64,000 nt of DNA from Euglena gracilis (lineage: Eukaryota > Euglenida > Euglenophyceae > Euglenales): assembly GCA_039621445.1 (NCBI GenBank), contig CP154956.1, positions 39,458,553 through 39,522,552 of the forward strand, read 5' to 3'. The translations under genes were made by a program, and so were the position numbers. The notes beneath the pieces are model-generated. The model saw only the letters and a program-made list of their open reading frames with translations. It was not told the DNA's origin and did no database searches. Every line of letters begins with the position of its first letter. Positions within the stretch are counted from its first letter, which is position 1. This document shows, piece by piece, positions 32,072 through 44,755 of this stretch.

Positions 32072-33240
32072 GCCAAACAGGGGCCTTAAGCCCTATGGTA
32101 TGTCTCCCAACAACAAGATCATCCAGAGAGATGAGCAGAGAGGGAGAGAGTGCATGCACATCCCCCCAGAAAAAATTTCTTTTTCCAAGGGCCCAAGCCC
32201 TGAGGGACCTAGGGGTGCAATGTCCAACACCCCCAACCCAGTCCCCCCAGAATCATCTTATCCAGAAAATAAATTCAGTGGAGGAAATAAGGGGAGACAC
32301 CCCCCTCCATCAAAGGCTGCAAAAAAGCCTAAAAGGTCCAACATCTCCAGCCCAGCCCCCCCACAATCATCTGATCCAAGAAATCAATTGCATGGAGGAA
32401 AAATGGGGAGACACCCAGCTCCATCAAAGGCTGCAAAAAAGCCTGAAATGGTGGACAAAAAATGCCCCCCCAACAACATGTCAACTAATCAGGGATGGCA
32501 TTCAACCCCCTTGGGTAAAACCACCAAAATTGTCCACCCACCCAAAAATCAGGGCAAATTTGAACCTGCACCAAGCAGAAAAAATACTGCTGGATTACGA
32601 AAAATCTGGATCCGTAAAGAGGGTGAGGGATTCAACCACCCAGCACCTAATCCCCTGGTTTCTGATTTTGAAACCAGAAGGGGAGCAGACAAAATGGAGA
32701 TTAATAAGCGACTGCAGGGAAATAAATCAACGATTCCAAGTGAAACCGTTCAAGCTGGATCACATCCAGCACATTTTTCCAGTGTTATAAAAAGGCCACT
32801 GGGCAGCAAAAATAGACCTGAAGGATGCTTACTTTCACATCCCAGTGAGCCAGGCCCTAAGGCCCTTTCTAAGACATCAGGTGGGGGGGCAGACCTGGGA
32901 ATTCCAGGCAGGCTGTTTTGGCCTAAATGTAATGCCCCAAATTTTTATGTCAGTGATGAAGACATTCGAAAAGCTGTGGAGGAAAAAGGGCATCCAGGTA
33001 TTTATTTACCTGGACGACATTTTACTGGTGGCCCCAACACAAAACATCTTACAAAATAACCTGAACACAGTGGTCAGGGATTTAATCAAATCAGGATTCA
33101 AAATCAATGTAAAAAAGTCCACCCTGCAGCCCACGCAAATCGGTAATCATCTTGGATTTCAGCTAAACTTCCAAGAGGGAAAATTACAGGTGCCCCCCCA
33201 GAAAATAAAAACAGTAAAAAAGGAGCTGGAAAAATATTGA
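31471..33240 (+). pseudogene. DIRS reverse transcriptase
   Basis: One frame with a TAA near 32,788-32,790. The N-terminal part is a Lys/Pro-rich linker. RT motifs then follow: WFLILKPEGEQTKWRLISD before the stop, AAKIDLKDAYFHIP after it, FGLNVMPQIFM, and the catalytic FIYLDDILL box near 33,000-33,030. The stop lies inside the RT core, so this copy is inactive unless read through. The end at 33,240 is a frame change at a poly-A run into the RNase H frame. Confidence 0.85.
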
Positions 33241-34445
33241 AAAAAGATTACATGTCAACAAGGCAACTGGCTGCCATTTTGGGCCAAATCAGATGCAATC
33301 TAATGGCCTTGCCCTTTCTAAGGGCCTTTACGGATGCCCTGGCAAATTTTTTGGTGGAAAATTCCACAGCCCCCCGGGACTCAAAACACCCCATTTCTCA
33401 AAGAATAAAGGACCAATTAAGAGAAATAAAACTTCTGCTGGACACATGGGGGGGCAGACCCTTCCCCCAAAGTGCAACCAGAGAGTTGCACTCAGACAGC
33501 AGCACCCATGCCTGGGGGGGGCTGGACATTCAAACAGGAAAAATTGTGCAAGAATTTTGGAGGGAAAACTCCATTTTGCACATAAATGTCAAGGAATTAA
33601 GTGCAGCAATAAGCACAGTTCAAAGCCTCAGCCAGCCGGGAGAAACTGTGTCCCTGTCAGTGGACAATCAAGTAATTTACTATTACTTAACAAAAGGGGG
33701 GGGGCAGAAAAGACCCCTTCAATTCCATGCTAAGACCCTTTTTCAAATGGTGCATGGAACACAACATAACCCTTCAAGTAAAGTGGGTTCCTTCACAGGA
33801 ATGCCTGGCAGACCCCATAAGCAGGTGGGAAATGGACAGGGGGGATTATTCCCTGGACCCCCAACTTTTTCAATGGCTGAGGCAGCAGTTCAAAAATTAC
33901 ATAAACCTGAAAACAGACCTTTTTGCCTCACCAGGCAACAAAAAACTGCCACAATTTGTGGCCAGGTGGCCCCACTGGGAAGCCACAGCAGTGGATGCAT
34001 TGCAATGTCCACTAGACAACATGGGAGGACTTTATGCAAACCCCCACTGGTCTGTAATTCAAAAATTTCTCCCCAGGTTAAAAATGTTTCCACAAACCAA
34101 AGTTTTGATGGTCACCCCCTACTGGGATTCAGCCACATGGTGGCCCCAATTAATAAAAATGAAAGTACCAGGGACCCCCTGCATGAAAATCACCCCCTAC
34201 ATGGGTATGTTCACCAATTGCAGGGAGGAGAAAATGCCACCCCCCAGGTGGCCCCTCCTTTGCATGATTTGCTCAGGCAAACTTTGGAGGGGAAACAAAT
34301 ACAAAATTCAACCATTACAGATTTCCTGGGAAGAAACCCCAGTTTGAAAAGGTACCAAAGTGCCTTTACGCTTTTATGGGTGATTCTGGAAAAATGGGGG
34401 TACCCCCCCCTGAAGCCACCACTGACCAAGTGGTTGACGCTTTAA
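33237..34445 (+). pseudogene. DIRS RNase H and Dam/methyltransferase-like region
   Basis: RNase H signatures appear in the first frame (STRQLAAILGQI, ELHSDSSTHAWGG near 33,490, HINVKELSA, SVDNQVIYYYL). After a frame change near 33,725, WVPSQECLADPISR and then the DIRS-type methyltransferase-like module follow (KTDLFAS near 33,915, AVDAL, YANPHWSVI, MVTPYWDSATWWPQL). The module matches in layout the second methyltransferase-like domain of family B at 22,855-22,520. Two frames are needed, so it is disrupted. Confidence 0.75.
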
Positions 34446-35295
34446 TTCAACTTTTTCAATTTTCAAAGGCCCAAGCACGCAATGCATACAGTGCTATGCT
34501 ATTGATCCCTGGCTTTGGGGGCCTGATTTTCCATGCCACTTTGGCACCTTACAAAAGGCTTTGGAAGCAAAACCTGGAGAAATATGGTGCATTCTGGGAT
34601 CCCCTCCCAATCCTCCTGGGGCTGGCACAGTCCCCCCTGCCCTCTGATATATGTACATTGCGTACACAACTCATTTTCTGTTCACGAATCCTGTGTTTAT
34701 ACAGAAGTTCTGATTTAGCACAGGTCCAAAGAACCACCAGTGTGTTGGGGGGGCACCCTACATCAAAATTAAACGTAAAGGTCAGAAAGTCCACAAGTGG
34801 GAGAGAGTTGTCTCCATTCCTCAGTGCCCCCAAATCAGTCCCTTTCATTTGACGATGTCTTATGTGACAGCAACACGTTTCTTTATGAAACCTGGGGGCC
34901 CCCTTTTAATTACGTTACTACCCCCCTACAAAGCCATTAAGGCAGATACCATTGCTTCTATAACCAAAGACTTTTTGACCAAACAGGGGGTACCCCCCCA
35001 GGTTTGGGGACCCCACTCCACCAGAGGGGCAGGGGTTGGTTTTCTAAAAAAAATGGGCCTTTCTGCCCAAGAAGTTTGTGAAATTGGTCAATGGAAGGGG
35101 GTGGAGAGGCTTTCACAGCCCATTATCAAAGACTTGGTGCCTGAGGTTCTTTGGAGAATGCCCTGCCCCCCTATTTTCAGTGCACAATCTGGCCTCACAA
35201 TGGCAAAGTGCGGAGCCCGAGGTGTCTCGTACTCCCTCGAGGCAAGCCGAGAAGGGAGGAAGGGACACCGAGGGCGAAGCACAAAGACATTGTGA
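34376..35295 (+). pseudogene. DIRS tyrosine recombinase, catalytic Tyr apparently lost
   Basis: Two overlapping pieces: 34,376-34,852 with the first catalytic Arg in ILCLYRSSDL (near 34,695), and 34,849-35,295 with the HxxR box in WGPHSTRGAG (His near 35,014). The third region reads GQWKGVERLSQPII. In DIRS recombinases the nucleophilic Tyr lies in a GxWK...SxHY-type segment here, but this sequence has Pro-Ile (about 35,119-35,124) and neither nearby frame supplies a Tyr. Integration activity of this copy is therefore doubtful. The ORF ends inside the internal complementary region. Confidence 0.75.
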
Positions 35296-35296
35296 G
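35195..35296. repeat. DIRS internal complementary region
   Basis: Left half (35,195-35,228) is complementary to the left terminus; right half (35,229-35,296) is complementary to the right terminus (35,525-35,594). It overlaps the end of the recombinase ORF. Family knowledge: it templates circle closure during DIRS replication. Confidence 0.88.
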
Positions 35297-35450
35297 CCCG
35301 ACCCCTCCACCCTTTAAGAAAATTTGTCTTCAAACGCCCTCGGTCAGAAGATGGGAGCCAGTGGGGGGAGGTGGGGGGGGGACCCCCCGAGGGGAAAAGA
35401 AAGCGCCATGGTCGCCACGTCGGAGACGATGCAGCCAACTCCGGCGAGGC

Positions 35451-35532
35451 GGCACTAAGCAGGACCTCCTAACCCAGCGCAGCGAACAATCACACAGCAA
35501 ACCGCCGGCGAGCAAGGCATGGCCTCACAATG
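35451..35532 (-). repeat. DIRS right inverted terminal repeat
   Basis: Inverse complement of 30,839-30,920. Imperfect pairing continues inward to about 35,430. Confidence 0.93.
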
Positions 35533-35594
35533 TCTTTGTGCTTCGCCCTCGGTGTCCCTTCCTCCCTTCTCGGCTTGCCTCGAGGGAGTACGAT

Positions 35595-37249
35595 TTTCGA
35601 TTTCATGGATGGGCAAAGGGCCGGAAATTGGGTCGGAATCGGTCAAAAAACCCTGGTTTTTCTTTGAAAATCGATCCAAAAATGCTCAATTTTTGAATTT
35701 TTTGAACATGTTTTTGGGGGGAAACACCAACACATCAAAAAATGGGCAATATGGCCAAAAGTCAGCAAAAGGGGTGTTTTTTGCTCATTTTCCGGCGCGC
35801 AGCGCCGGAAGAAAATTTTCTGCTATTTTTGGCACCTGTCAAGGAGGGGGGGGTGGGGGGTCCGGACCCCCCCTCCCAACATCTAGGATTAGGATTAGGA
35901 TTAGAAACGCCCCACTTCACTGCAATGCCCAAGGTCGACAGGGCCACTATGGCCCTGCCTCCAAGGGGCCTACCCGGGGCCCGGATGCCGCTCCATGATG
36001 AGCGTGGTACAGGGTGGGGTGGTGGGAGTGAGTGGGTGCTGGGGGCCGCTGGTCCACCCTCCAGGGGGGGGGGGGGCAAATGGCTGCTGCCGGGGATCGT
36101 TCAGCTGGCTGACGGGCTGGGGTTGGCATTGCAGGACCTGGGGGCGGGGTGTGGAGTGGGCGGATGGGGGGGTTGCAGAAGGTGGTCTCCTCATGGGGGC
36201 ACTGGGAACGTCCAAACATGGATCCACAGCTAGTGCCGTGGAGGTACAGTTTGCTGGGTGTTCAGCATTAGGGGTTCCAACCCTGCGGCCCTGGTCCTCA
36301 CACGGCTGACGGCCTCTTACAATTGAGGGCCTGCTACCCCCCCCCCGAATCTATCCACCAAACTATCCAACGCCATCCTAGGTCTCTGTGAGGGTAAGAC
36401 ATGGCTGAGAGTGGTGCGGGTGAAATGGGGCGAGAAGGAAAGCAAGGCCACCAACCAGCTGCTGGGCTTCAGAAGCCATTGGGGGTGGGGATGGTGGGTA
36501 TAAAAAACAGCGCCACCCCTGGACAGTCCATCATAGGGAGGTTATTTCCAGTTTGATCAGATTGCAGAACCAGAAAGCGGATGGAGGCTCATGGACTCAG
36601 AAGGATGCCGGCGGCAGCATGAAAGAGAACGAACAGAAGGGGGGAGACAGAGATGATGGCAAGGGCCGGCACAATAAATTGTGTGGGGTTCAATCAGGCC
36701 GCTGGGGCCCGAGAGGAGCTCCGGGGTTGATGGCGGGGTGAGAACAGCAAGAGGACGACGGCCGCGGTGGACCGAGGAAGAACAACGACAGGTCGACGGC
36801 CGCGGCGGACCGAGAGACAACAACGACAAAACGACGGCCGCGGTGGACCGAGAGAGAAACAACGACAGGTCGACGGCCGCGGCGGACCGAGAGAGGACGA
36901 CGTAGAAAACAGAGGAGGAGGTATGTAGGCAGCCAAGGGCTGGGGTGGGGGGGCTGAGAGACGTCTCGGCGATATTAGGTTGGTTCTTCCAGAAACACTG
37001 CTCACCTGCTTCGAGAGGCTTGGGTGTGTGTGAGCACGTTGAAAAATATCCAAAGGCCAGGGGGGGGATCGGTTGGTGTCAGTGGTGCAGGCTGGGGGGG
37101 GGGGGGGGGGCATCCAATGTGCAGCCGTCTGTGTGGGGAGGGGTCGTGGTGTGCTCAATGGTATCCCTAGAACCGGGGTTCTGGCGGCCTGCAAAAAAAA
37201 AATATAGAAAGAAAATAATTAAATGAAAAAAATATATAATAAATAAATA
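35595..37249. other. Intergenic: low-complexity and minisatellite DNA, no supported gene
   Basis: Contains a CGGCGCGCAGCGCCGG-type palindrome near 35,797-35,812 (related one near 45,720-45,736), a short AGGATT hexamer triplet (35,883-35,903), and a GC-rich minisatellite of about 40 bp per unit at 36,757-36,902 (GACGGCCGCGG-GGACCGAG). A - strand stretch near 36,065-36,140 (reading VLQCQPQPVSQLNDP) could be an isolated exon, but nothing around it confirms this. Confidence 0.5.
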
Positions 37250-38331
<1,082 letters not shown>

Positions 38332-40998
38332 CTGAGCTCTTAATAAGCGCGCACCCACCCCTTCATTGACCCCTCCATACATACCGGCCCACTCCACGGA
38401 GCTCTTTTTGCCTGAAATCCATGGGCTTTGTGTCAGAAACAGGGCGCCGGTGGGTCGAGAAACGCTCATTTTCGGCTCGAAAACAGTTTTTCCGGATCCG
38501 GGAGGCCCAAAAACATTGTTTTGGTCCAAAAAAAATTCGATTTTTTTCGACTTTTTCGACCCGGTTTTGACCCAAAGTCAATGGGTCGGCGGCCCAAAAC
38601 GGGGCGCTGGCGGGTCGAAAAACGCTCGTTTTCGGCTCAAAAACAGTTTTTCTGGGTCCGGGAGGCCAAAAAACATCGTTTCGGGCAAAAAAAAATTTTC
38701 GATTTTTTTCGACTTTTTTCGACCCGGGTTTGACCCAAAGTCAATGGGTCGGCGGCCCAAAACGGGGCGCTGGCGGGTCGAAAAACGCTCGTTTTCGGCT
38801 CCAAAACAGTTTTTCTGGGTCCGGGAGGCCAAAAAACATCGTTTCGGGCAAAAAAAAATTTCGATTTTTTTCGACTTTTTCGACCCGGTTTTGACCCAAA
38901 GTCAATGGGTCGGCGGCCCAAAACGGGGCGCTGGCGGGTCGAAAAACGCTCGTTTTCGGCTCCAAAACAGTTTTTCTGGGTCCGGGAGGCCAAAAAACAT
39001 CGTTTCGGGCAAAAAAAAAATTTTTTTCGACTTTTTCGACCCGGTTTTGACCCAAAGTCAACGGGTCGGCGGCCCAAAACGGGGCGCTGGCGGGTCGAAA
39101 AACGCTCGTTTTCGGCTCCAAAACAGTTTTTCTGGGTCCGGGAGGCCAAAAAACATCGTTTCGGGCAAAAAAAAATTTCAATTTTTTTCGACTTTTTCGA
39201 CCCGGTTTTGACCCAAAGTCAATGGGTCGGCGGCCCAAAACGGGGCGCTGGCGGGTCGAAAAACGCTCGTTTTCGGCTCCAAAACAGTTTTTCTGGGTCC
39301 GGGAGGCCAAAAAACATCGTTTCGAGCAAAAAAAAATTTTCGATTTTTTTCGACTTTTTCGACCCGGGTTTGACCCAAAGTCAACGGGTCGGCGGCCCAA
39401 AACGGGGCGCTGGCGGGTCGAAAAACGCTCGTTTTCGGCTCAAAAACAGTTTTTCTGGGTCCGGGAGGCCAAAAAACATCGTTTCGGGCAAAAAAAAATT
39501 CGATTTTTTTCGACTTTTTCGACCCGGTTTTGACCCAAAGTCAATGGGTCGCGGCCCAAAACGGGGCGCTGGCGGGTCGAAAAACGCTCGTTTTCGGCTC
39601 CAAAACAGTTTTTCTGGGTCCGGGAGGCCAAAAAACATCGTTTCGGGCAAAAAAAAATTTCGATTTTTTTCGACTTTTTCGACCCGGTTTTGACCCAAAG
39701 TCAACGGGTCGGCGGCCCAAAACGGGCGCTGGTGGGTCGAAAAAAGCTCATCTTCGGCTCCAAAACAGTTTTTCTGGGTCCGGGAGGCCAAAAAACATCG
39801 TTTCGGGCAAAAAAAATTTTTTCGATTTTTTTCGACTTTTTCGACCCGGTTTTGACCCAAAGTCAATGGGTCGGCGGCCCAAAACGGGGCGCTGGCGGGT
39901 CGAAAAACGCTCGTTTTCGGCTCCAAAACAGCTTTTCTGGGTCCGGGAGGCCTAAAATCATCGTTTCGGGCAAAAAAAAATTTTTCGATTTTTTTCGACT
40001 TTTTCGACCCGGTTTTGACCCAAAGTCAACGGGTCGCCGGCCCAAAACGGGGCGCTGGCGGGTCGAAAAACGCTCGTTTTCGGCTCAAAAACAGTTTTTC
40101 TGGGTCCGGGAGGCCCAAAAACATCGTTTCGGGCAAAAAAAAAATTTCGATTTTTTTCGACTTTTTCGACCCGGTTTTGACCCAAAGTCAATGGGTCGGC
40201 GGCCCAAAACGGGGCGCCGGCGGGTCGAAAAACGCTCGTTTTCGGCTCCAAAACAGTTTTTCTGGGTCCGGGAGGCCAAAAAACATCGTTTCGGGCAAAA
40301 AAAAAATTTCGATTTTTTTCGACTTTTTTGGCCGAAAACGGTCAAGTCGAACAGAGGGAAAAGTGTACAAAACGGCCTGAAACGGCCCAAATTGGCCAAA
40401 AAAAACGCCCGTATCTCGGGCTGGGCGGTGAGCTGCGGGGAAACCAAAACCCCAGTAGATAGAGCGTTGCAAGGGCTTCAATTTAGGTCTCCGGACATTT
40501 CCTTTGATTTTGCATCATTTTTGAGAAATTTTGAAAACATCGATTTTTTGACCCCCCACCCCCCGAAAACGGCTAAGTCGGACAGTGGGAAAAGTGTACA
40601 AAACGGCCATCTGCGCCGAAAACGGCCGTATCTCGGGCTGGGCGAGGAGTTGCGGGGAAATCAAAATACCGGTAGATGGGGCGTTCCAAGGGCATCAAAT
40701 TAGGTCTCCGGACATTTCCTTTGATTTGGCTTCATTTTGGAGATATTTTGAAATTTGACATTTTTTGGCAGTCCAAAGGGGGGGGCTTATCCAGGGGGGG
40801 CAGGTAAATCCTACCGAGTTTGGACCCCTTCGTGTGTGAATAACTCGGGCCGGGGGGGGGGTTGGGGGTCAATCCCAGGTGATTCGGAAACTGGCAATCC
40901 AGTCGCTCGCGACTGACAAAAAAACTCACGGGAACGGGGCCGGGATAATGGTGATAATCCGTCGGTTCCCGAGGTGGCCCCGACCCGGGGGGGGCCCG

Positions 40999-41035
<37 letters not shown>

Positions 41036-41083
41036 CGCCAGGGGTAAGCTTCGCTCTTACCCATAAAGGGATAAGAGCTCAGC
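38332..41083 (+). mobile_element. Composite satellite-bearing unit 1
   Basis: Starts CTGAGCTCTTAATAAG and ends GGGATAAGAGCTCAGC, which are inverted copies of each other over about 10 bp. A conserved 140-bp head (GCGCACCCACCCCTTCATTG) leads into about a dozen tandem units of a ~160-bp monomer (to about 40,330). A conserved 0.75-kb tail follows, with GCTCGCGACTG, a long G homopolymer (about 40,997-41,034) and TAAGCTTCGCTCTTACCC. An 18-bp sequence close to GACCAGGTTTTGAATAGT precedes it. No transposase is seen; a non-autonomous DNA element with an internal satellite is one reading, a higher-order satellite the other. Confidence 0.6.
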
Positions 41084-42798
41084 GACCAGGTTTTGAATAG
41101 TGCTGAGCTCTTTATAAGCGCGCACCCACCCCTTCATTGACCCCTCCATACATACCGGCGCACTCCATGGAGCTCTTTTGCCTGAAATCCATGGGTTTTG
41201 TGCCAGAAACAGGGCGCCGGTGGGTCGAAAAACGCTCATATTCGGCTCAAAAACAGTTTTTCCGGGTCCGGGAGGCCCAAAAACATTGTTTTGGTCAAAA
41301 AAAAATTTCGATTTTTTTCGACTTTTTCGACCCGGTTTTGACCCAAAGTCAATGGGTCGGCGGCCCAAAACGGGGCGCTGGCGGGTCGAAAAACGCTCGT
41401 TTTCGGCTCAAAAACAGTTTCTCTGGGTCCGGGAGGCCAAAAAACATCATCCGGGACGCAAAAAAAAGATTTTCGATTTTTTTCGACTTTTCCGACCCGG
41501 GTTTTACCCAAAGTCAATGGGTCGGCGGCCCAAAACGGGGCGCTGGCGGGTCGAAAAACGATCGTTTTCGGCTCAAAAACAGTTTCTCTGGGTCCGGGAG
41601 GCCAAAAAACATCGTTTCGGGCAAAAAAAAATTTTCGATTTTTTTCGACTTTTTTGACCCGGGTTTGACCCAAAGTCAATGGGTCGGCGGCCCAAAACGG
41701 GGCGCTGGCGGGTCGAAAAACGCTCGTTTTCGGCTCAAAAACAGTTTTTCTGGGTCTGGGAGGCCAAAAAACATCGTTTCGGGCAAAAAAAAATTTTTCG
41801 ACTTTTTCGACTTTTTCGACCCAAAGTCAATGGGTCGGCGGCCCAAAACGGGGCGCTGGCGGGTCGAAAAACGCTCGTTTTCGGCTCAAAAACAGTTTTT
41901 CTGGGTCCGGGAGGCCCAAAAACATCGTTTCGGGCAAAAAAAAAATTTCGATTTTTTTCGACTTTTTCGACCCGGTTTTGACCCAAAGTCAATGGGTCGG
42001 CGGCCCAAAACGGGGCGCCGGCGGGTCGAAAAACGCTCGTTTTCGGCTCCAAAACAGTTTTTCTGGGTCCGGGAGGCCAAAAAACATCGTTTCGGGCAAA
42101 AAAAAATTTCGATTTTTTTCGACTTTTTTGGCCGAAAACGGTCAAGTCGAACAGAGGGAAAAGTGTACAAAATGGCCTGAAACGGCCCAAATTGGCCAAA
42201 AAAAACGCCCGTATCTCGGGCTGGGCGGTGAGCTGCGGGGAAACCAAAACCCCAGTAGATAGAGCGTTGCAAGGGCTTCAATTTAGGTCTCCGGACATTT
42301 CCTTTGATTTTGCATCATTTTTGAGAAATTTTGAAAACATCGATTTTTTGACCCCCCACCCCCCGAAAACGGCTAAGTCGGACAGTGGGAAAAGTGTACA
42401 AAACGGCCATCTGCGCCGAAAACGGCCGTATCTCGGGCTGGGCGAGGAGTTGCGGGGAAATCAAAATACCGGTAGATGGGGCGTTCCAAGGGCATCAAAT
42501 TAGGTCTCCGGACATTTCCTTTGATTTGGCTTCATTTTGGAGATATTTTGAAATTTGACATTTTTTGGCAGTCCAAAGGGGGGGGCTTATCCAGGGGGGG
42601 CAGGTAAATCCTACCGAGTTTGGACCCCTTCGTGTGTGAATAACTCGGGCCTGGCGGGGTGTTGGGGGTCAATCCCAGGTGATTCGGAAACTGGGAATCC
42701 AGTCGCTCGCGACTGAAAAAAAAAATTCCGGGAACGGGGCCGGGATCATGGTGATAATCCGTCGGTTCCCGAGGTGGCCCCGACCCGGGGGGGGCCCG

Positions 42799-42843
<45 letters not shown>

Positions 42844-44755
42844 GGGGGGGGTGTGTTTCGCCAGGGGTAAGCTTCGCTCTTACCCATAAAGGGATAAGAG
42901 CTCAGCGACCAGGTTTTGAATAGTGCTGAGCTCTTTATAAGCGCGCACCCACCCCTTCATTGACCCCTCCATACATACCGGCGCACTCCATGGAGCTCTT
43001 TTGCCTGAAATCCATGGGTTTTGTGCCAGAAACAGGGCGCCGGTGGGTCGAAAAACGCTCATATTCGGCTCAAAAACAGTTTTTCCGGGTCCGGGAGGCC
43101 CAAAAACATTGTTTTGGTCAAAAAAAAATTTCGATTTTCGGCTTTTTCGACCCGGTTTTGACCCAAAGTCAATGGGTCGGCGGCCCAAAACGGGGCGCTG
43201 GCGGGTCGAAAAACGCTCGTTTTCGGCTCAAAAACAGTTTCTCTGGGTCCGGGAGGCCAAAAAACATCATCCGGGACGCAAAAAAAAGATTTTCGATTTT
43301 TTTCGACTTTTCCGACCCGGGTTTTACCCAAAGTCAATGGGTCGGCGGCCCAAAACGGGGCGCTGGCGGGTCGAAAAACGATCGTTTTCGGCTCAAAAAC
43401 AGTTTCTCTGGGTCCGGGAGGCCAAAAAACATCGTTTCGGGCAAAAAAAAATTTTCGATTTTTTTCGACTTTTTTGACCCGGGTTTGACCCAAAGTCAAT
43501 GGGTCGGCGGCCCAAAACGGGGCGCTGGCGGGTCGAAAAACGCTCGTTTTCGGCTCAAAAACAGTTTTTCTGGGTCTGGGAGGCCAAAAAACATCGTTTC
43601 GGGCAAAAAAAAATTTTCGGTTTTTTTCGACTTTTTTGACCCAAAGTCAATGGGTCGGCGGCCCAAAACGGGGCGCTGGCGGGTCGAAAAACGCTCGTTT
43701 TCGGCTCAAAAACAGTTTTTCCGGGTCCGGGAGGCCAAAAAACATCGTTTCGGGCAAAAAAAAATTTTCGATTTTTTTCGACTTTTTTGACCCGGGTTTG
43801 ACCCAAAGTCAATGGGTCGGCGGCCCAAAACGGGGCGCTGGCGGGTCGAAAAACGCTCGTTTTCGGCTCAAAAACAGTTTTTCTGGGTCCGGGAGGCCTA
43901 AAAACATCGTTTCGGGCAAAAAAAAATTTTCGATTTTTTTCGACTTTTTTGACCCGGTTTTGACCCAAAGTCAATGGGTCCGCGGCCCAAAACGGGGCGC
44001 TGGCGGGTCGAAAAACGCTCGTTTTCGGCTCCAAAACAGTTCTTCTGGGTCCGGGACGCCAAAAAACATCGTTTCGGGCAAAAAAAAATTTTCGATTTTT
44101 TTCGACTTTTTCGACCCGGTTTTGACCCAAAGTCAATGGGTCGGCGGCCCAAAATGGGGCGCTGGCGGGTCGAAAAACGCTCGTTTTCGGCTCAAAAACA
44201 GTTTTTCTGGGTCCGGGAGGCCTAAAAACATCGTTTCGGGCAAAAAAAAACTTTTTCGATTTTTTTCGACTTTTTTCGACCCGGGTTTGACCCAAAGTCA
44301 ATGGGTCGGCGGCCCAGAACGGGGAGCTGGCGGGTCGAAAAACGCTCGTTTTCGGCTCAAAAACAGTTTCTCTGGGTCCGGGAGGCCAAAAAACATCGTT
44401 TCGGGCAAAAAAAAATTTTCGATTTTTTTCGACTTTTTTGACCCGGGTTTGACCCAAAGTCAATGGGTCCGCGGCCCAAAACGGGGCGCTGGCGGGTCGA
44501 AAAACGCTCGTTTTCGGCTCAAAAACAGTTCTTCTGGGTCCGGGACGCCAAAAAACATCGTTTCGGGCAAAAAAAAATTTTCGATTTTTTTCGACTTTTT
44601 TGACCCGGTTTTGACCCCAAGTCAATGGGTCGGCGGCCCAAAACGGGGCGCTGGCGGGTCGAAAAACGCTCGTTTTCGGCTCAAAAACAGTTTTTCTGGG
44701 TCCGGGAGGCCAAAAAACATCGTTTCGGGCAAAATTTTTTTTTCGATTTTTTTCG
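38480..44755. repeat. ~155-163 bp satellite monomer arrays (three blocks)
   Basis: The monomer contains AAAGTCAATGGGTCGGCGGC, GGGGCGCTGGCGGGTCG, AAAACGCTCGTTTTCGGCT, TCTGGGTCCGGGAGGCC and CATCGTTTCGGGC, then A and T runs that vary in length and set the period. Blocks run about 38,480-40,330, 41,230-42,130 and 43,050-44,755. Long open frames cross the arrays on both strands simply because the monomer is nearly stop-free. Confidence 0.92.
41102..42906 (+). mobile_element. Composite satellite-bearing unit 2
   Basis: Same head and tail as unit 1, with only about five to six monomers between (41,230-42,130). Boundaries GCTGAGCTCTTTATAAG and GGGATAAGAGCTCAGC; an 18-bp spacer GACCAGGTTTTGAATAGT separates it from unit 1. 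The G homopolymer in its tail is about 40 bases (near 42,800-42,841). Confidence 0.6.

Larger units (their letters stand above)
30815..35594 (+). mobile_element. DIRS retrotransposon with inverted terminal repeats and internal complementary region
   Basis: DIRS elements carry a tyrosine recombinase instead of an integrase and have inverted ends plus an internal region complementary to both outer ends. All three are visible. Perfect 82-bp inverted repeats lie at 30,839-30,920 and 35,451-35,532. The internal region 35,195-35,296 first matches the complement of the left end (30,815-30,845, starting GACACCTC) and then the complement of the right end (35,525-35,594, ending GAGGGAGTACGA), meeting outer base to outer base. 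This gives the termini to within a few bases. Coding order is gag-like, RT, RNase H, methyltransferase-like, recombinase. Confidence 0.9.

Noticed and set aside
35883-35903. Telomere-like AGGATT triplet
   Set aside because: Three units only, and AGGATT is not a common telomeric repeat; no neighbouring subtelomeric signal.
36065-36140. Possible single exon on the - strand (VLQCQPQPVSQLNDP)
   Set aside because: An AG precedes it, but no partner exon, domain or consistent donor could be found within several kb.
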